DNA from: Caulobacteraceae bacterium | Lineage (GTDB): Bacteria > Pseudomonadota > Alphaproteobacteria > Caulobacterales > Aquidulcibacteraceae | Direction: 5' to 3' | Length of the DNA: 64,000 bases | Assembly (NCBI GenBank): GCA_016703335.1 | Contig: JADJCG010000009.1 | Coordinates: 114,015-178,014, forward strand | In this document: one piece after another, positions 1-8,550 of the stretch | Layout: each line of letters begins with the position of its first letter | Position numbering within the stretch: position 1 is the stretch's first letter | Notes under the pieces: model-generated | Told to the model about the DNA's origin: nothing | The model's database searches: none | Seen by the model: the letters and a program-made list of their open reading frames with translations, nothing else | Position numbers and translations under genes: made by a program

Positions 1-275
1 AACCGTGCACCGAGTGCGTCATCCGCGACTTTGCCGATGTACGCGGTCTTACCGCCGAAGCTCGCAATGCCGGTGACGGTGTTGGCGGCGGAGCCGCCTG
101 CGGCGACAACAGGATCGGCCAAGCGCGCGGTCAAATGCTCGGCGCGCGCCTCGTCGATCAGAGTCATTGCGCCTTTGGCGATGCCTTCTTCGGCGAGGAA
201 CTCGTCCGAAACAGGTTTCAGAACGTCAATGATGGCGTTGCCGACGGCGACAACATCGTAGGTCGAGCTTGTCAT
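1..275 (-). CDS. PfkB-family kinase, probably adenosine kinase (5' part only)
   Basis: Only the first 91 codons are present; the gene runs off the left edge. The translation starts MTSSTYDVVAVGNAIIDV and later has GGSAANTVTGIASFGGKTAYIGKV, the N-terminal lid and sugar-binding signature of PfkB/ribokinase enzymes. In alphaproteobacteria this form (GNAIIDV followed by GGSAANT) is usually annotated as adenosine kinase, which phosphorylates adenosine to AMP. The ATP site and catalytic Asp lie outside the window, so substrate is inferred. An AGGGA ribosome site lies about 8 bases ahead of the ATG at 275. The next gene is divergent, 90 bp away. Confidence 0.85.
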   Translation of the reverse strand, partial: MTSSTYDVVAVGNAIIDVLKPVSDEFLAEEGIAKGAMTLIDEARAEHLTARLADPVVAAGGSAANTVTGIASFGGKTAYIGKVADDALGAR

Positions 276-365
276 GAATTTATCCCTGGAGTTCTGGCGT
301 TTAAGCGCGCGGGCAGGGCATGGCAAGCATTGCGGGCGGGCGCGGGTGGCGGCACATTCGCGCGC

Positions 366-764
366 ATGAGATTCATTGCATCCCTTGCCGCTTTGGCCTT
401 GCTCGCCGCCTGCGCCACTGCAGCGCCAACCGCTCCCGCCGCCAATGGCGCGACGTCTATAGCGCCGACGTCCACATCGAGCTCTCGGCAGGCGCAATTG
501 CTGCGCTCGGCTGGCGGCGCTAACGCCGCGTCGCAGCAAGACATCGAACGTGTGTTTGGTAATGCGGACATTGTGCGCCGCGAAGGTGGAGGCATGGCGC
601 TAACATATCGGTTCGAGAGTTGTGCGCTGCTGATGCTGTTCGCTGCCGATGGACACAACACGATGCGGTTGCAGGAGGCGCACCCGAGCGCGCGCCGCGG
701 CACGGGCGCGGCGCCTTCGCTCGATCAGTGCGCGGCTGAAGCAGCAGCGGCGCGCCGTTCGTAA
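366..764 (+). CDS. small hypothetical lipoprotein
   Basis: 132 residues. The start at 366 gives a short lipoprotein signal (MRFIASLAALALLAAC), with the lipobox Cys at residue 16. An Ala/Ser/Thr-rich linker follows, then a compact domain ending in RRS that I do not recognise. An upstream in-frame start at 135 was rejected because it would put charged sequence before the lipobox. The TAA stop shares one base with the ATG of the ATP-grasp gene (TAATG), so the two are translationally coupled. Confidence 0.75.
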   Translation: MRFIASLAALALLAACATAAPTAPAANGATSIAPTSTSSSRQAQLLRSAGGANAASQQDIERVFGNADIVRREGGGMALTYRFESCALLMLFAADGHNTMRLQEAHPSARRGTGAAPSLDQCAAEAAAARRS

Positions 765-1645
765 TGCCACGCGTCGCGTATCTGACGGGGCGCACGTATC
801 GCGGAACGCCGCTTGGGCCAGGCGCGGTGCCGCAGCTCGAAGAGAAGAGCCGCGAACTGATCTTGGCGGCCGGCAAGAAGCGCGGCGTTGAGTTCGAAAT
901 CGTCTATTGGGACGAGATGGATTTGCCGCAGCGGGGCTTCGATCTCGCGGTGATCCGCACGACTTGGGACTATACCGAGCGAGCAGATCAATTCTTGTCG
1001 GCGCTTGAATCGCATGAGCGTGGTGGCTTGCGTGTCTGCAATTCCTCGCAGGTCGTGCGTTGGAATATGCGCAAGACGTATTTGAAAGAGCTTGGGCCGT
1101 CGGCGATTGAAACCGTTTGGACCGATAGGCCGGATGCACACACCGTCTCGCAGGCGTTCGATGCGCTAGATGCATCGGAAGTGGTGCTGAAGCCGCAAGT
1201 CGGGGCGGGTTCGGTTCGCACTGTGCGCTTGAAGCGCAATACCTGGAGCGATGCGGATTTGATCGATGGGCCGATGGGGCCGGCGATGATCCAGCCGTAT
1301 CTGCGCGCGATCGAGACGGAAGGGGAGCGTTCGCTCTTCTGGTTTGGCGGCGAGTATTCGCATGCGGTGCGGAAAGTACCTGCAGCGGGGGACTGGCTAG
1401 CTAACGTTTCTGGTGCGCGGTTCGTGGCCGAAACGCCACCGCCGGCTGCGATTGAGGCGGCGGAAGCTGCGCGTGAGCGAGCGCCGCAGGATTTGCTTTA
1501 TGTGCGGATCGACCTGGTGCTGGGCGACGATGGCGCGTGGCGGGTGATCGAGATCGAGGCGATCGAGCCTTATCTCTTCTTGGACTTTGCACCTGAAGGC
1601 GCAGACGTTTTTGTCGGTGCGATTGCGCGCGTCTTGGGTGTGTAG
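764..1645 (+). CDS. ATP-grasp domain protein (RimK/DcsG-like)
   Basis: 293 residues. A central stretch with the lysine of VVLKPQVGAGS (about residues 140-150) and a C-terminal acidic metal-binding stretch, VIEIEAIEPYLFLD (about 262-275), match the ATP-grasp fold of glutathione-synthetase-like ligases, which join an acyl phosphate to an amine or thiol. The substrate cannot be read from the sequence. Starts inside the stop codon of the preceding lipoprotein gene. Its 3' end overlaps the 3' end of nth by 76 bp on the opposite strand. Full family length; no frame break seen. Confidence 0.75.
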   Translation: MPRVAYLTGRTYRGTPLGPGAVPQLEEKSRELILAAGKKRGVEFEIVYWDEMDLPQRGFDLAVIRTTWDYTERADQFLSALESHERGGLRVCNSSQVVRWNMRKTYLKELGPSAIETVWTDRPDAHTVSQAFDALDASEVVLKPQVGAGSVRTVRLKRNTWSDADLIDGPMGPAMIQPYLRAIETEGERSLFWFGGEYSHAVRKVPAAGDWLANVSGARFVAETPPPAAIEAAEAARERAPQDLLYVRIDLVLGDDGAWRVIEIEAIEPYLFLDFAPEGADVFVGAIARVLGV

Positions 1646-2268
1646 AGGCAGATATCGGCGATCACGCAGCGTGGGCACTCGGGCCTGCGAGCGAGGCACG
1701 TGTAGCGTCCGTGAAGGATCAGCCAATGATGCGCGCCGTGGAGGTATTTCTCCGGCGTAATGCGCATGAGCTGAGTTTCGACTTCAGCCGGCGTTTTGCC
1801 GTCAGCGAGGCCGGTGCGGTTGGCGACGCGGAAGACGTGGGTGTCTACGGCGATGGCGCCTTCGCCGAAAATTTCCATCAGCACGACGTTCGCGGTTTTG
1901 CGGCCGACGCCGGGGAGGGCCTCCAACGCCTCGCGATCGCGCGGGACTTCGCCGTTGTGCTGATTGATCAATGCTTGTGAGAGCGCGATGACGTTCTTGG
2001 CTTTGTTGCGCCATAGGCCGATCGTCTTGATGTGATCGGCGACCTTCTCTTCGCCGAGCTTCAACATTTTCTTCGGGGTGTCGGCGATTTGAAACAGAGG
2101 TCCGGTGGCGCGGTTGACGCCTTTGTCTGTGGCTTGCGCGGAGAGAACCACGGCGACCAGCAGCGTATAGGGGTTGGTGTATTCCAGCTCCGTCTTTGGA
2201 TCGGGGCGCACGTGGGCGAGGCGGGCGTAAAGCTCTTCCGCTTTGGCTTTGGTTAGGCGCCTAGCCAC
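1570..2268 (-). CDS. nth: endonuclease III (DNA glycosylase/AP lyase)
   Basis: Base-excision repair enzyme removing oxidised pyrimidines. The helix-hairpin-helix LPGVGRKTANVV carries the catalytic Lys, AVDTHVFRV carries the catalytic Asp, and a C-terminal C-X6-C-X2-C-X5-C set binds a 4Fe-4S cluster. I chose the GTG at 2268 over the ATG at 2340 because AAGGGA lies about 9 bases ahead of it and the extra 24 residues look non-family. This gives 232 residues against 211 in E. coli. The C-terminal tail after the cluster is lysine-rich. Divergent from the DUF2244 gene with 47 bp between. Confidence 0.96.
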   Translation of the reverse strand: MARRLTKAKAEELYARLAHVRPDPKTELEYTNPYTLLVAVVLSAQATDKGVNRATGPLFQIADTPKKMLKLGEEKVADHIKTIGLWRNKAKNVIALSQALINQHNGEVPRDREALEALPGVGRKTANVVLMEIFGEGAIAVDTHVFRVANRTGLADGKTPAEVETQLMRITPEKYLHGAHHWLILHGRYTCLARRPECPRCVIADICLYTPKTRAIAPTKTSAPSGAKSKKR

Positions 2269-2315
2269 GTGATCTCGTCCCTTGGCAGCCGAAGCGGCGG
2301 AGCTAATCTTAGCGC

Positions 2316-2834
2316 ATGACGCCGCACTGGGAACGCTCACCCGACGCGCCGGTTCTGGACGAACCGCTTCTGATGGATGCTGTGTTGCGCCCGCATCGGA
2401 GCTTTAGTCTCAAGGCGTTCAAGCTGATGTTGCTGGCGGTGATCGCGGTGAATGTCGCGGTGGCGATTTTCTTTTGGGTGCAGGGCGCGTTTCCGGTGGC
2501 GGGGTTTTTGGGGCTCGATGTGCTGGCTTTGTGGCTGGCGTTTCGGTGGAATTATCGCTCGGGGCAGGTCGCCGAATATGTGCGGATCGCGCCGGGAAAA
2601 GTGCATGTGGCGGCGGTCAACGGGAATGGCGCTGCGACGCACTGGGTGCTCAATCCGATTTGGGCGCAGGTCGCGCGCGATGGGCGCGGCGTGCTGATCC
2701 GTGAACGCGAAGGGCAGATGCGGCTCGGTGCGTTTTTGTCGCCGAAAGAGTGCGATGGGTTTGCGCAGGCATTGAGCCTAGCGCTGAGCAAGGCCAAACG
2801 CTGCTACAGCCCGAGCACGTCGCGCATCGAGTAG
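2316..2834 (+). CDS. DUF2244 integral membrane protein
   Basis: 172 residues. Two adjacent hydrophobic segments (about residues 35-55 and 58-75) are followed by a soluble domain with VAEYVRIAPGKVHV and LGAFLSPKECDGFAQAL, the pattern of DUF2244 proteins. Function unknown. The pairing with nth, divergent here, is seen in other alphaproteobacteria as far as I recall. The last 31 bp overlap the 3' end of dapB on the other strand. Confidence 0.85.
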   Translation: MTPHWERSPDAPVLDEPLLMDAVLRPHRSFSLKAFKLMLLAVIAVNVAVAIFFWVQGAFPVAGFLGLDVLALWLAFRWNYRSGQVAEYVRIAPGKVHVAAVNGNGAATHWVLNPIWAQVARDGRGVLIREREGQMRLGAFLSPKECDGFAQALSLALSKAKRCYSPSTSRIE

Positions 2835-3610
2835 AGCCCGGGCGGCTTGCTCGCGACCCAGAGCGCGGCGGCGAGGGCGCCGTCAGCGAAGACGGCGCGA
2901 TCTGAGGCGTGATGCGAGAGCGTTACAGTTTCCCGCTCGGCGATGAAGCGGACGTCGTGATCGCCGACGATGCCGCCGCCGCGAATGGCGGAAAAACCGA
3001 TGCCGCCTTCTTTGCGCTCGCCGGTGATGCCGTCGTGCGGCTTGAGGCGGGCGTCGGAGAGTTTGACGTTGCGGCCGTGGGCGGCGGCGTCTCCGAGGAG
3101 GAGGGCTGTGCCGGAGGGCGCGTCGACTTTCCGGCGGTGATGCGCCTCGGTGATCTCGATGTCCCACTCGGGGCCAAGGCGTTGGGCGGCTTGTTCGACG
3201 AGCGCTGCGAGCAGGTTCACGCCGAGGCTGAAATTGCCCGAGCGAACGATGGCGATGCGCTTGGCGTGTTCGGCGATTTTCGCTTCTTGCTCGACTGTCA
3301 GACCGGTGGTGCCGACTACTGCGGCTTTCACTGGCGTGCCGACGAGCGCGTCGAGCGCGGCGACGCTGCCCTCCGGTGAGGTGAAGTCGATCCAGACGTC
3401 GGCTTTGTCGGCGGCGAGGTTCGCGGTCTCGGATGTGTTCATCATCAGAGGCGCCATGCCGGCGAGGGCGCCTAGATCAATGCCGAGAAATTGGCCTTCG
3501 CGGTGCTCAGTGCCACCGCAGACGGAAAAGCGCGGATCGTGCGATGCGGCGCGAACAAGCGCGCGGCCCATACGGCCGCCGGCGCCGGCGATTGCGATGG
3601 AAAGCGTCAT
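2804..3610 (-). CDS. dapB: 4-hydroxy-tetrahydrodipicolinate reductase
   Basis: NAD(P)H-dependent step of the diaminopimelate/lysine pathway, feeding peptidoglycan and protein synthesis. The N-terminal Rossmann loop GAGGRMG is at residues 9-15. The catalytic stretch AHHRRKVDAPSGTA is at about 156-169. 268 residues against 273 in E. coli. The ATG at 3610 has AAGGA 6 bases upstream; the longer in-frame start at 3823 adds 71 residues with no family resemblance. Divergent from the exported protein gene with a 96 bp gap. Confidence 0.97.
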   Translation of the reverse strand: MTLSIAIAGAGGRMGRALVRAASHDPRFSVCGGTEHREGQFLGIDLGALAGMAPLMMNTSETANLAADKADVWIDFTSPEGSVAALDALVGTPVKAAVVGTTGLTVEQEAKIAEHAKRIAIVRSGNFSLGVNLLAALVEQAAQRLGPEWDIEITEAHHRRKVDAPSGTALLLGDAAAHGRNVKLSDARLKPHDGITGERKEGGIGFSAIRGGGIVGDHDVRFIAERETVTLSHHASDRAVFADGALAAALWVASKPPGLYSMRDVLGL

Positions 3611-3706
3611 AGTTTCCTTGTGATCCGCGCCGCTGCTGCTTGCAAGCAAAGTGCTCTCTTTCGGAGACGCGAGACGGCGCCTAGGATCAGGCGAGTTGGG
3701 GATCAC

Positions 3707-4363
3707 ATGCGGGCCATTCTCTTTGTCGTAGCCCTCACGCTGGGCGTATCTGTTGGCACGCTGGCAATCGCTGGCCCGCCGTCTTTGCGCCAGAGCACGG
3801 AATTCAACGCAGAGTCGCCGCACGCGCTGGTCGTCTTTGAGGTCGCTCCAAGTTTCGCTCCCTCGAGCAAGCTTGAGTTGTACGCGTTCGATCCCGCGAC
3901 CCGCGAGTGGACGTACACGATGACGCGCGGTTGGGCGGACTTCGGGCGGCTACGCGGAAGCGGGTTTCATGCTGGTTTGGTGCGACCTGCGGGTGTGTAC
4001 GCCATCAACTCGGTTGCGACCCAGTCATACTGGGTCGCGTGCTTCAACGGCGGCACGTTCGCGTTCAACCTGCAACCGGGTAGCGTGAATTATATCGGCA
4101 TGATCGATGTTGGCGACGCCCTTGCCCAAGTCGCGGCAGAGCTTCCGCATACGAGCCGAGGCGCGATCTTTACGCTCTACGATACGCCGCGCATTGGCTA
4201 CAGGCCGGCAGCTACGCAGCCCGACTGGGAGTCGCGGGTACGCTCCTATCTTGCGGGGCAGTATCCGAATGTGAATGCACCAATCGTGGCGCCCGAGCCC
4301 TTAGCGGTCACGTTCGAGCCAGGCACGAGCCTGATAACCGGCAGAACCTGCGGCAAGTGGTGA
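3707..4363 (+). CDS. hypothetical exported protein
   Basis: 218 residues beginning with a clear Sec signal peptide (MRAILFVVALTLGVSVGTLAIA, cleavage near residue 22). The mature part is rich in aromatic residues and beta-type sequence (GVYAINSVATQSYWVACFNGGTFAFN, PGSVNYIGMIDV), suggesting a periplasmic or surface beta-sandwich. I do not recognise the family. The start at 3707 was chosen over an in-frame start at 3491 because it gives the signal peptide. Converges on dnaJ with 15 bp between stops. Confidence 0.7.
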   Translation: MRAILFVVALTLGVSVGTLAIAGPPSLRQSTEFNAESPHALVVFEVAPSFAPSSKLELYAFDPATREWTYTMTRGWADFGRLRGSGFHAGLVRPAGVYAINSVATQSYWVACFNGGTFAFNLQPGSVNYIGMIDVGDALAQVAAELPHTSRGAIFTLYDTPRIGYRPAATQPDWESRVRSYLAGQYPNVNAPIVAPEPLAVTFEPGTSLITGRTCGKW

Positions 4364-4378
4364 GAGCGCTGAGCGCGC

Positions 4379-5542
4379 TTAGCGCGTCGGCGGTTCGCTG
4401 TTGGCGGCGAAGAAGCTCTTCATGTTGTCGAAGAAGCCCTGGGATTGCGGGTGGCATTCTTCGCCGCAACCCTTGGAGAATTCCTCCAAGAGCTTCTTTT
4501 GTTTCGCTGTGAGGTTCACCGGCGTCTCAACGAGCAGCTCAACGTGGAGATCGCCGCGATCCTTGCCGCGCAGGTGCGTCATGCCTTTGCCTTTGACGCG
4601 GAAGCGGCGGCCGGTTTGCGCGCCGGCGGGGATGGTGATCTTGGCGCGCTCGCCGTCGATGGTTGGGATTTCCATCTCGCCGCCGAGCGCTGCTTTCACC
4701 ATCGGTGCGGGCGCGCGGCAGTAGAGATCCGGGCCTTCGCGCTCGAACAGCGCGTGCGGTTTCACGGAGAGGAAAAGATAAAGATCGCCAGGCGGACCAC
4801 CGCGTGCGCCGGCATCGCCCTCGCCGGAGAGGCGGATGCGGGTGCCGTCTTCAACGCCAGCGGGGATCTTCACCGAGAGCGTGCGCTCTTTTTGAACTTG
4901 GCCTCTGCCACCGCAGGAGCGGCACGGCGTTTTGATTGATTGGCCGCGCCCGTGGCAGGCAGGGCAGGTGCGCACCATGCGGAACATGCCTTGTTGCGTG
5001 CGGACTTGGCCGGCGCCTTGGCAGGTCGTGCAGGTGTCGAGCGGTGCGTTGCCTTCGGAGCCCGAACCTTTGCACGGCTCACACGCTTGCGCGCGTGGCA
5101 CGACGATCTCGCGTTCGTTGCCGCGGAACGCTTGCTCGAGTGTGATTTCGACGTCGTAGCGAAGATCGGCGCCGCGGCCTGGGCCGTTGCGCGGTCCGCG
5201 TCCGCCGCCGCGCGCGAACATGTCTTCGAAGCCGCCGCCGAAGATCTCGTTGAAGATGTCGGAGAAGTCGGCCGCGCCCGCGCCGTGGAAGCCGCCGGCG
5301 CCTGGGCCGCCGCCTTGGAAGGCTGCTTTGCCGTAGCGATCGTAGGCGGCGCGCTTTTCGGGATCGGAGAGCACGGCATAGGCTTCGCCGAGCTCTTTGA
5401 ATTTATCCTCGGAGACTTTGCAGCCCGGGTTTTGATCCGGATGCAGCTTCATCGCGAGCTTGCGGAAGGCTGACTTAATCGTCGAAGCGTCAGCGTCGCG
5501 CGCGACACCGAGCACTTCATAAAAATCGCGGTCAGCACTCAT
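4379..5542 (-). CDS. dnaJ: chaperone DnaJ
   Basis: Hsp40 co-chaperone that stimulates DnaK ATPase and delivers substrates. 387 residues: J domain with HPD at about 34-36, glycine/phenylalanine-rich linker at about 75-120, four zinc-binding CxxCxGxG repeats (CEPCKGSG, CTTCQGAG, CPACHGRG, CRSCGGRG), then the C-terminal substrate domains. The start is an ATG with the typical N-terminus MSADRDFYEVLGV. Lies 110 bp downstream of dnaK on the same strand, with a hairpin in between. No frame break. Confidence 0.98.
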   Translation of the reverse strand: MSADRDFYEVLGVARDADASTIKSAFRKLAMKLHPDQNPGCKVSEDKFKELGEAYAVLSDPEKRAAYDRYGKAAFQGGGPGAGGFHGAGAADFSDIFNEIFGGGFEDMFARGGGRGPRNGPGRGADLRYDVEITLEQAFRGNEREIVVPRAQACEPCKGSGSEGNAPLDTCTTCQGAGQVRTQQGMFRMVRTCPACHGRGQSIKTPCRSCGGRGQVQKERTLSVKIPAGVEDGTRIRLSGEGDAGARGGPPGDLYLFLSVKPHALFEREGPDLYCRAPAPMVKAALGGEMEIPTIDGERAKITIPAGAQTGRRFRVKGKGMTHLRGKDRGDLHVELLVETPVNLTAKQKKLLEEFSKGCGEECHPQSQGFFDNMKSFFAANSEPPTR

Positions 5543-5562
5543 GGTGCGACCGAGATGAGAAA

Positions 5563-5594
5563 GAGGCGGCCCCCACGCAAGGAGGGGAGCCGCC
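5563..5594 (-). terminator. terminator-like hairpin between dnaK and dnaJ
   Basis: On the + strand GGCGGC CCCC (5565-5574) pairs with GGGG (5584-5587) and GCCGCC (5589-5594), a 10 bp stem with one bulged A and a 9-base loop. Read on the gene strand it is followed by CTCTTTCTC, a weak U-rich tail. It could attenuate transcription so that dnaJ is made at a lower level than dnaK, or stabilise the dnaK 3' end. Inferred from sequence only. Confidence 0.5.
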
Positions 5595-5652
5595 CGATTT
5601 CAGTTTGGATAAAGCGCTGCCGCATCGATCGACCTCAATGTCGAGTTGAGAC

Positions 5653-7563
5653 TTAAGCGCTCTTCTTGCCGTCGACTTCTTCGAAGTCGGCGTCAACGAC
5701 ACCTTCTTGGTCGGGGCCGCCGGCACTGCCGCCGCCGTCCGGGCCACCGCCGCCGCCATAGAGGGCTTCACCGATCTTCATCGACGCTTGCACGAGCGCC
5801 TGCGTTTTCGACGCGATCTCGGACGTGTTGTCGGTCTCGAGCGCGGCCTTCAATGCCGCAACGGCAGCTTCGATGGCGGACTTATCGGGCGCCGGGATTT
5901 TGTCGCCGTTTTCTTGAAGCTGCTTTTCGGTGGCGTGGACCAGGGCTTCGCCTTGGTTCTTGGCTTCCGCCATTTCGCGGCGCGATTTGTCTTCGCCGGC
6001 GTGCTCTTCGGCTTCGCGGACCATGCGCTTGATGTCGTCGTCAGAGAGACCGCCAGACGGCTGGATGCGCATGTTCTGTTCTTTGTTGGTCGCCTTATCC
6101 TTAGCGCCGACCGAGACTATGCCGTTCGCGTCGATGTCAAACGTGACTTCGATTTGTGGCATGCCGCGCGGTGAGGGCGGAATGCCGACGAGGTCGAACT
6201 GGCCGAGCGGGCGGTTGTCCGCCGCCATTTCACGCTCGCCTTGGAAGACGCGGATGGTGACGGCGTTTTGGTTGTCCTCGGCGGTCGAGAAGATTTGGCT
6301 CTTCTTGGTCGGGATCGTGGTGTTGCGTTCGATCAGGCGCGTGAACACGCCGCCGAGCGTTTCGATGCCGAGCGAGAGCGGGGTGACGTCGAGCAGAACG
6401 ACGTCTTTGACGTCGCCTTGAAGAACGCCGGCTTGGATCGCGGCGCCAACGGCCACGACTTCATCAGGGTTGACGCCTTTATGCGGCTCGCGACCGAAGA
6501 ATTCTTTCACGACTTGTTGGATCTTCGGCATGCGCGTCATGCCGCCGACCAGGACCACTTCCTTGATGTCGGAAGCGGAGAGGCCGGCATCCTTCAGCGC
6601 CGCTTTGCACGGGCCGATGGTCTTTTGAACCAGATCGTCGACCAGCGCTTCGTACTTGGCGCGCGTGATCTTCATGTTGAGGTGGACAGGGCCGCTCGCG
6701 TTTGCGGTGATGAACGGCACGCTGATGTCGAACTCCGACCGCGACGAAAGCTCCTTTTTCGCTTGTTCGGAGACTTCCTTCAGGCGCTGCAGCGCGAGCT
6801 TATCTTGGCGCAGGTCAATGCCGTTGGCCTTTTTGAACTCGTCCGCGATGTAGTTGAGGATGCGGATGTCGAAGTCTTCACCGCCGAGGAACGTATCGCC
6901 GTTCGTCGAGCGCACTTCGAACACGCCGTCGCCGATCTCGAGGATCGAAACGTCGAACGTTCCGCCGCCGAGATCGTACACGGCGATGGTCTTGGTGCCG
7001 GCGTCCTTCGACTTGTCGAGGCCGTAGGCGAGGGCGGCAGCCGTTGGTTCGTTGATAATACGCAGCACTTCGAGGCCAGCGATCTTGCCGGCGTCCTTGG
7101 TGGCTTGGCGTTGTGCGTCGTTGAAGTACGCCGGAACCGTGATGACGGCCTGCGTCACCGGCTCACCGAGATAGGCTTCCGCCGTGTCCTTCATCTTCTG
7201 AAGCACAAACGCGGAGATTTCGGACGGCGCATACTTCTTGTTGTCGCGGCCCTCAATCCAGGCATCGCCATTTGGACCTTTGACGATCTTGTACGGGACG
7301 AGCTCGGCGTCCTTCTTGGAGATCGGATCGTCGGCCGAGCGGCCGATCAGGCGCTTTACGGCGGAATACGTATGGGTAGGGTTGGTGACGGCTTGGCGTA
7401 CAGCTTGAATGCCGATCAGGCGCTCGCCGCTATCGGAGAAGGCGACCACTGACGGCGTGGTGTTCGAGCCTTCAGCGTTGACGATGACCTTCGGTTGGCC
7501 GCCTTCCATAACGGCGACGCACGAGTTGGTCGTGCCGAGGTCGATGCCAATAACTTTGCCCAT
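5653..7563 (-). CDS. dnaK: chaperone DnaK (Hsp70)
   Basis: 636 residues, full length and unbroken. N-terminal actin-like ATPase with GIDLGTTNSCVAV (residues 5-17), the phosphate loop DLGGGTFDVSIL and the usual VGGMTRMPKIQ loop; then the substrate-binding domain and a glycine-rich C-terminal tail ending EEVDGKKSA, close to the EEVD-type end of bacterial DnaK. The ATG at 7563 has GAGG about 9 bases upstream. First gene of dnaK-dnaJ. I could not assign a sigma-32 promoter with confidence. Confidence 0.99.
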   Translation of the reverse strand: MGKVIGIDLGTTNSCVAVMEGGQPKVIVNAEGSNTTPSVVAFSDSGERLIGIQAVRQAVTNPTHTYSAVKRLIGRSADDPISKKDAELVPYKIVKGPNGDAWIEGRDNKKYAPSEISAFVLQKMKDTAEAYLGEPVTQAVITVPAYFNDAQRQATKDAGKIAGLEVLRIINEPTAAALAYGLDKSKDAGTKTIAVYDLGGGTFDVSILEIGDGVFEVRSTNGDTFLGGEDFDIRILNYIADEFKKANGIDLRQDKLALQRLKEVSEQAKKELSSRSEFDISVPFITANASGPVHLNMKITRAKYEALVDDLVQKTIGPCKAALKDAGLSASDIKEVVLVGGMTRMPKIQQVVKEFFGREPHKGVNPDEVVAVGAAIQAGVLQGDVKDVVLLDVTPLSLGIETLGGVFTRLIERNTTIPTKKSQIFSTAEDNQNAVTIRVFQGEREMAADNRPLGQFDLVGIPPSPRGMPQIEVTFDIDANGIVSVGAKDKATNKEQNMRIQPSGGLSDDDIKRMVREAEEHAGEDKSRREMAEAKNQGEALVHATEKQLQENGDKIPAPDKSAIEAAVAALKAALETDNTSEIASKTQALVQASMKIGEALYGGGGGPDGGGSAGGPDQEGVVDADFEEVDGKKSA

Positions 7564-7714
7564 TGCTTAGTCCTCGTTCCTTTCTCAGCGGCGCGGTTTC
7601 GTCTTGTGGACCCATATCCTGGCGTCCGCGAAGCGCGCGTCCTGTACCTTCAAACAAGCGGTTAAACGACTTAGCGCCCCGTCCCAAGCTCCAAGCCGCT
7701 TCGTTCCGGGTTCA

Positions 7715-7732
7715 TGTGGTGTATCGACCACA
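7715..7732. promoter_or_regulatory. palindrome TGTGGT-N6-ACCACA upstream of dnaK
   Basis: Perfect 6 bp arms around GTATCG, about 150 bp from the dnaK start and 130 bp from the alkB start. Dimension and symmetry fit a dimeric regulator site. No known consensus is claimed. The adjacent CTTG on the dnaK strand overlaps one arm. Confidence 0.35.
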
Positions 7733-7799
7733 AGGTGCAAGCCTTTGGGAGCTGCTATCCTCATTCGCCGCAGGGAAATAGTGCAGAGGCCGTGATGCT

Positions 7800-7813
7800 T
7801 TGATCTGGCTCAA
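7800..7813. promoter_or_regulatory. FNR/FixK-like box upstream of alkB
   Basis: TTGATCTGGCTCAA differs by one base from the TTGAT-N4-ATCAA consensus of the CRP/FNR family (FNR, FnrL, FixK). Its centre lies about 58 bp before the alkB ATG at 7865. It might make alkB, an oxygen- and iron-dependent enzyme gene, responsive to oxygen. Single-site evidence only. Confidence 0.4.
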
Positions 7814-7864
7814 GTTTCCGTGCGGAACAAAAAAGAAACCGAACACCTACATAGGCGCTTGGAG

Positions 7865-8530
7865 ATGACCCGTCCCGCCTCAGACCTCGACGGCTTCCGG
7901 CTTTGGCCGGGCCTCCTGGATCGTGCAGCCCAAGAGGCGCTGCGCGACGAGGTGTTCACGCGCATGCGGGAAGGGCCGTTCTACATTCCGCGGATGCCGA
8001 AATCTGGCGCGCCCATGAGCGTGCGGATGACGAACTTCGGCCCGCTTGGGTGGGTGACGGACAAGGAGCAGGGGTATCGCTATCAGGCGACGCATCCTGA
8101 GACCGGCCGCCCATGGGCGGCGATGCCGCCGAAGGTGCTTGAGCTTTGGAATACGCTGAGCGGCTACGCCGCGCCGCCGGAAGCGTGCCTCGTGAATTTG
8201 TACGAGAGCGACGCGCGCATGGGCCTGCATGTCGACAGCGATGAGGACGCGTGGGATGCGCCGGTGCTGTCGATCTCGCTTGGCGATACGGCGCTGTTTC
8301 GGATTGGCGGGAGCTTGCGCTCGGACGCGACGCGCAGCGTGCGCTTGGCGTCAGGCGATGTGTGCATGCTCGGCGGCGCTGCGCGACGTGCGTATCATGG
8401 CGTGGATCGCATCATGAACGGCACGTCGCGCTTATTGCCGAAAGGCGGGCGGCTTAATTTGACGGTGCGGCGGGTGACGGTGCCGCAGTCGTCGCCGGCG
8501 CCTCCGCTGCCGGAGCAGGCGTCGTCGTAG
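7865..8530 (+). CDS. alkB: AlkB-type DNA dealkylase
   Basis: Fe(II)/2-oxoglutarate dioxygenase that oxidatively removes alkyl groups from DNA or RNA bases. 221 residues. The iron ligands are in GLHVDSDED (HxD) and AYHGVDR (distal His), and the 2-oxoglutarate-binding RxxxxxR is in GRLNLTVRR near the C-terminus. The ATG at 7865 is preferred because the protein family begins near PASDLDGF; GGAG directly abuts the ATG, which is unusually close, so the GTG at 7820 remains possible. Converges on the M48 protease gene with 20 bp between. Confidence 0.93.
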   Translation: MTRPASDLDGFRLWPGLLDRAAQEALRDEVFTRMREGPFYIPRMPKSGAPMSVRMTNFGPLGWVTDKEQGYRYQATHPETGRPWAAMPPKVLELWNTLSGYAAPPEACLVNLYESDARMGLHVDSDEDAWDAPVLSISLGDTALFRIGGSLRSDATRSVRLASGDVCMLGGAARRAYHGVDRIMNGTSRLLPKGGRLNLTVRRVTVPQSSPAPPLPEQASS

Positions 8531-8550
8531 TTGGCGCTGCCGCGCCTCCT

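Larger units (their letters stand above)
7564..7864. other. dnaK-alkB divergent intergenic region
   Basis: The only gap of about 300 bp in the window. It must hold the promoters of dnaK (leftward) and alkB (rightward). It contains a TGTGGT-N6-ACCACA palindrome (7715-7732) and a TTGAT-N4-CTCAA box (7800-7813). Several CTTG tetramers occur on the dnaK strand (about 7690-7700 and 7655), but none has a convincing partner at heat-shock promoter spacing. No ORF with a ribosome site or RNA gene was recognised here, and no CIRCE inverted repeat was seen. Confidence 0.6.

Noticed and set aside
6241..7452. 403-codon + strand ORF opposite dnaK
   Set aside because: Antisense shadow of a fully conserved gene in GC-rich DNA; no ribosome site or family motif.
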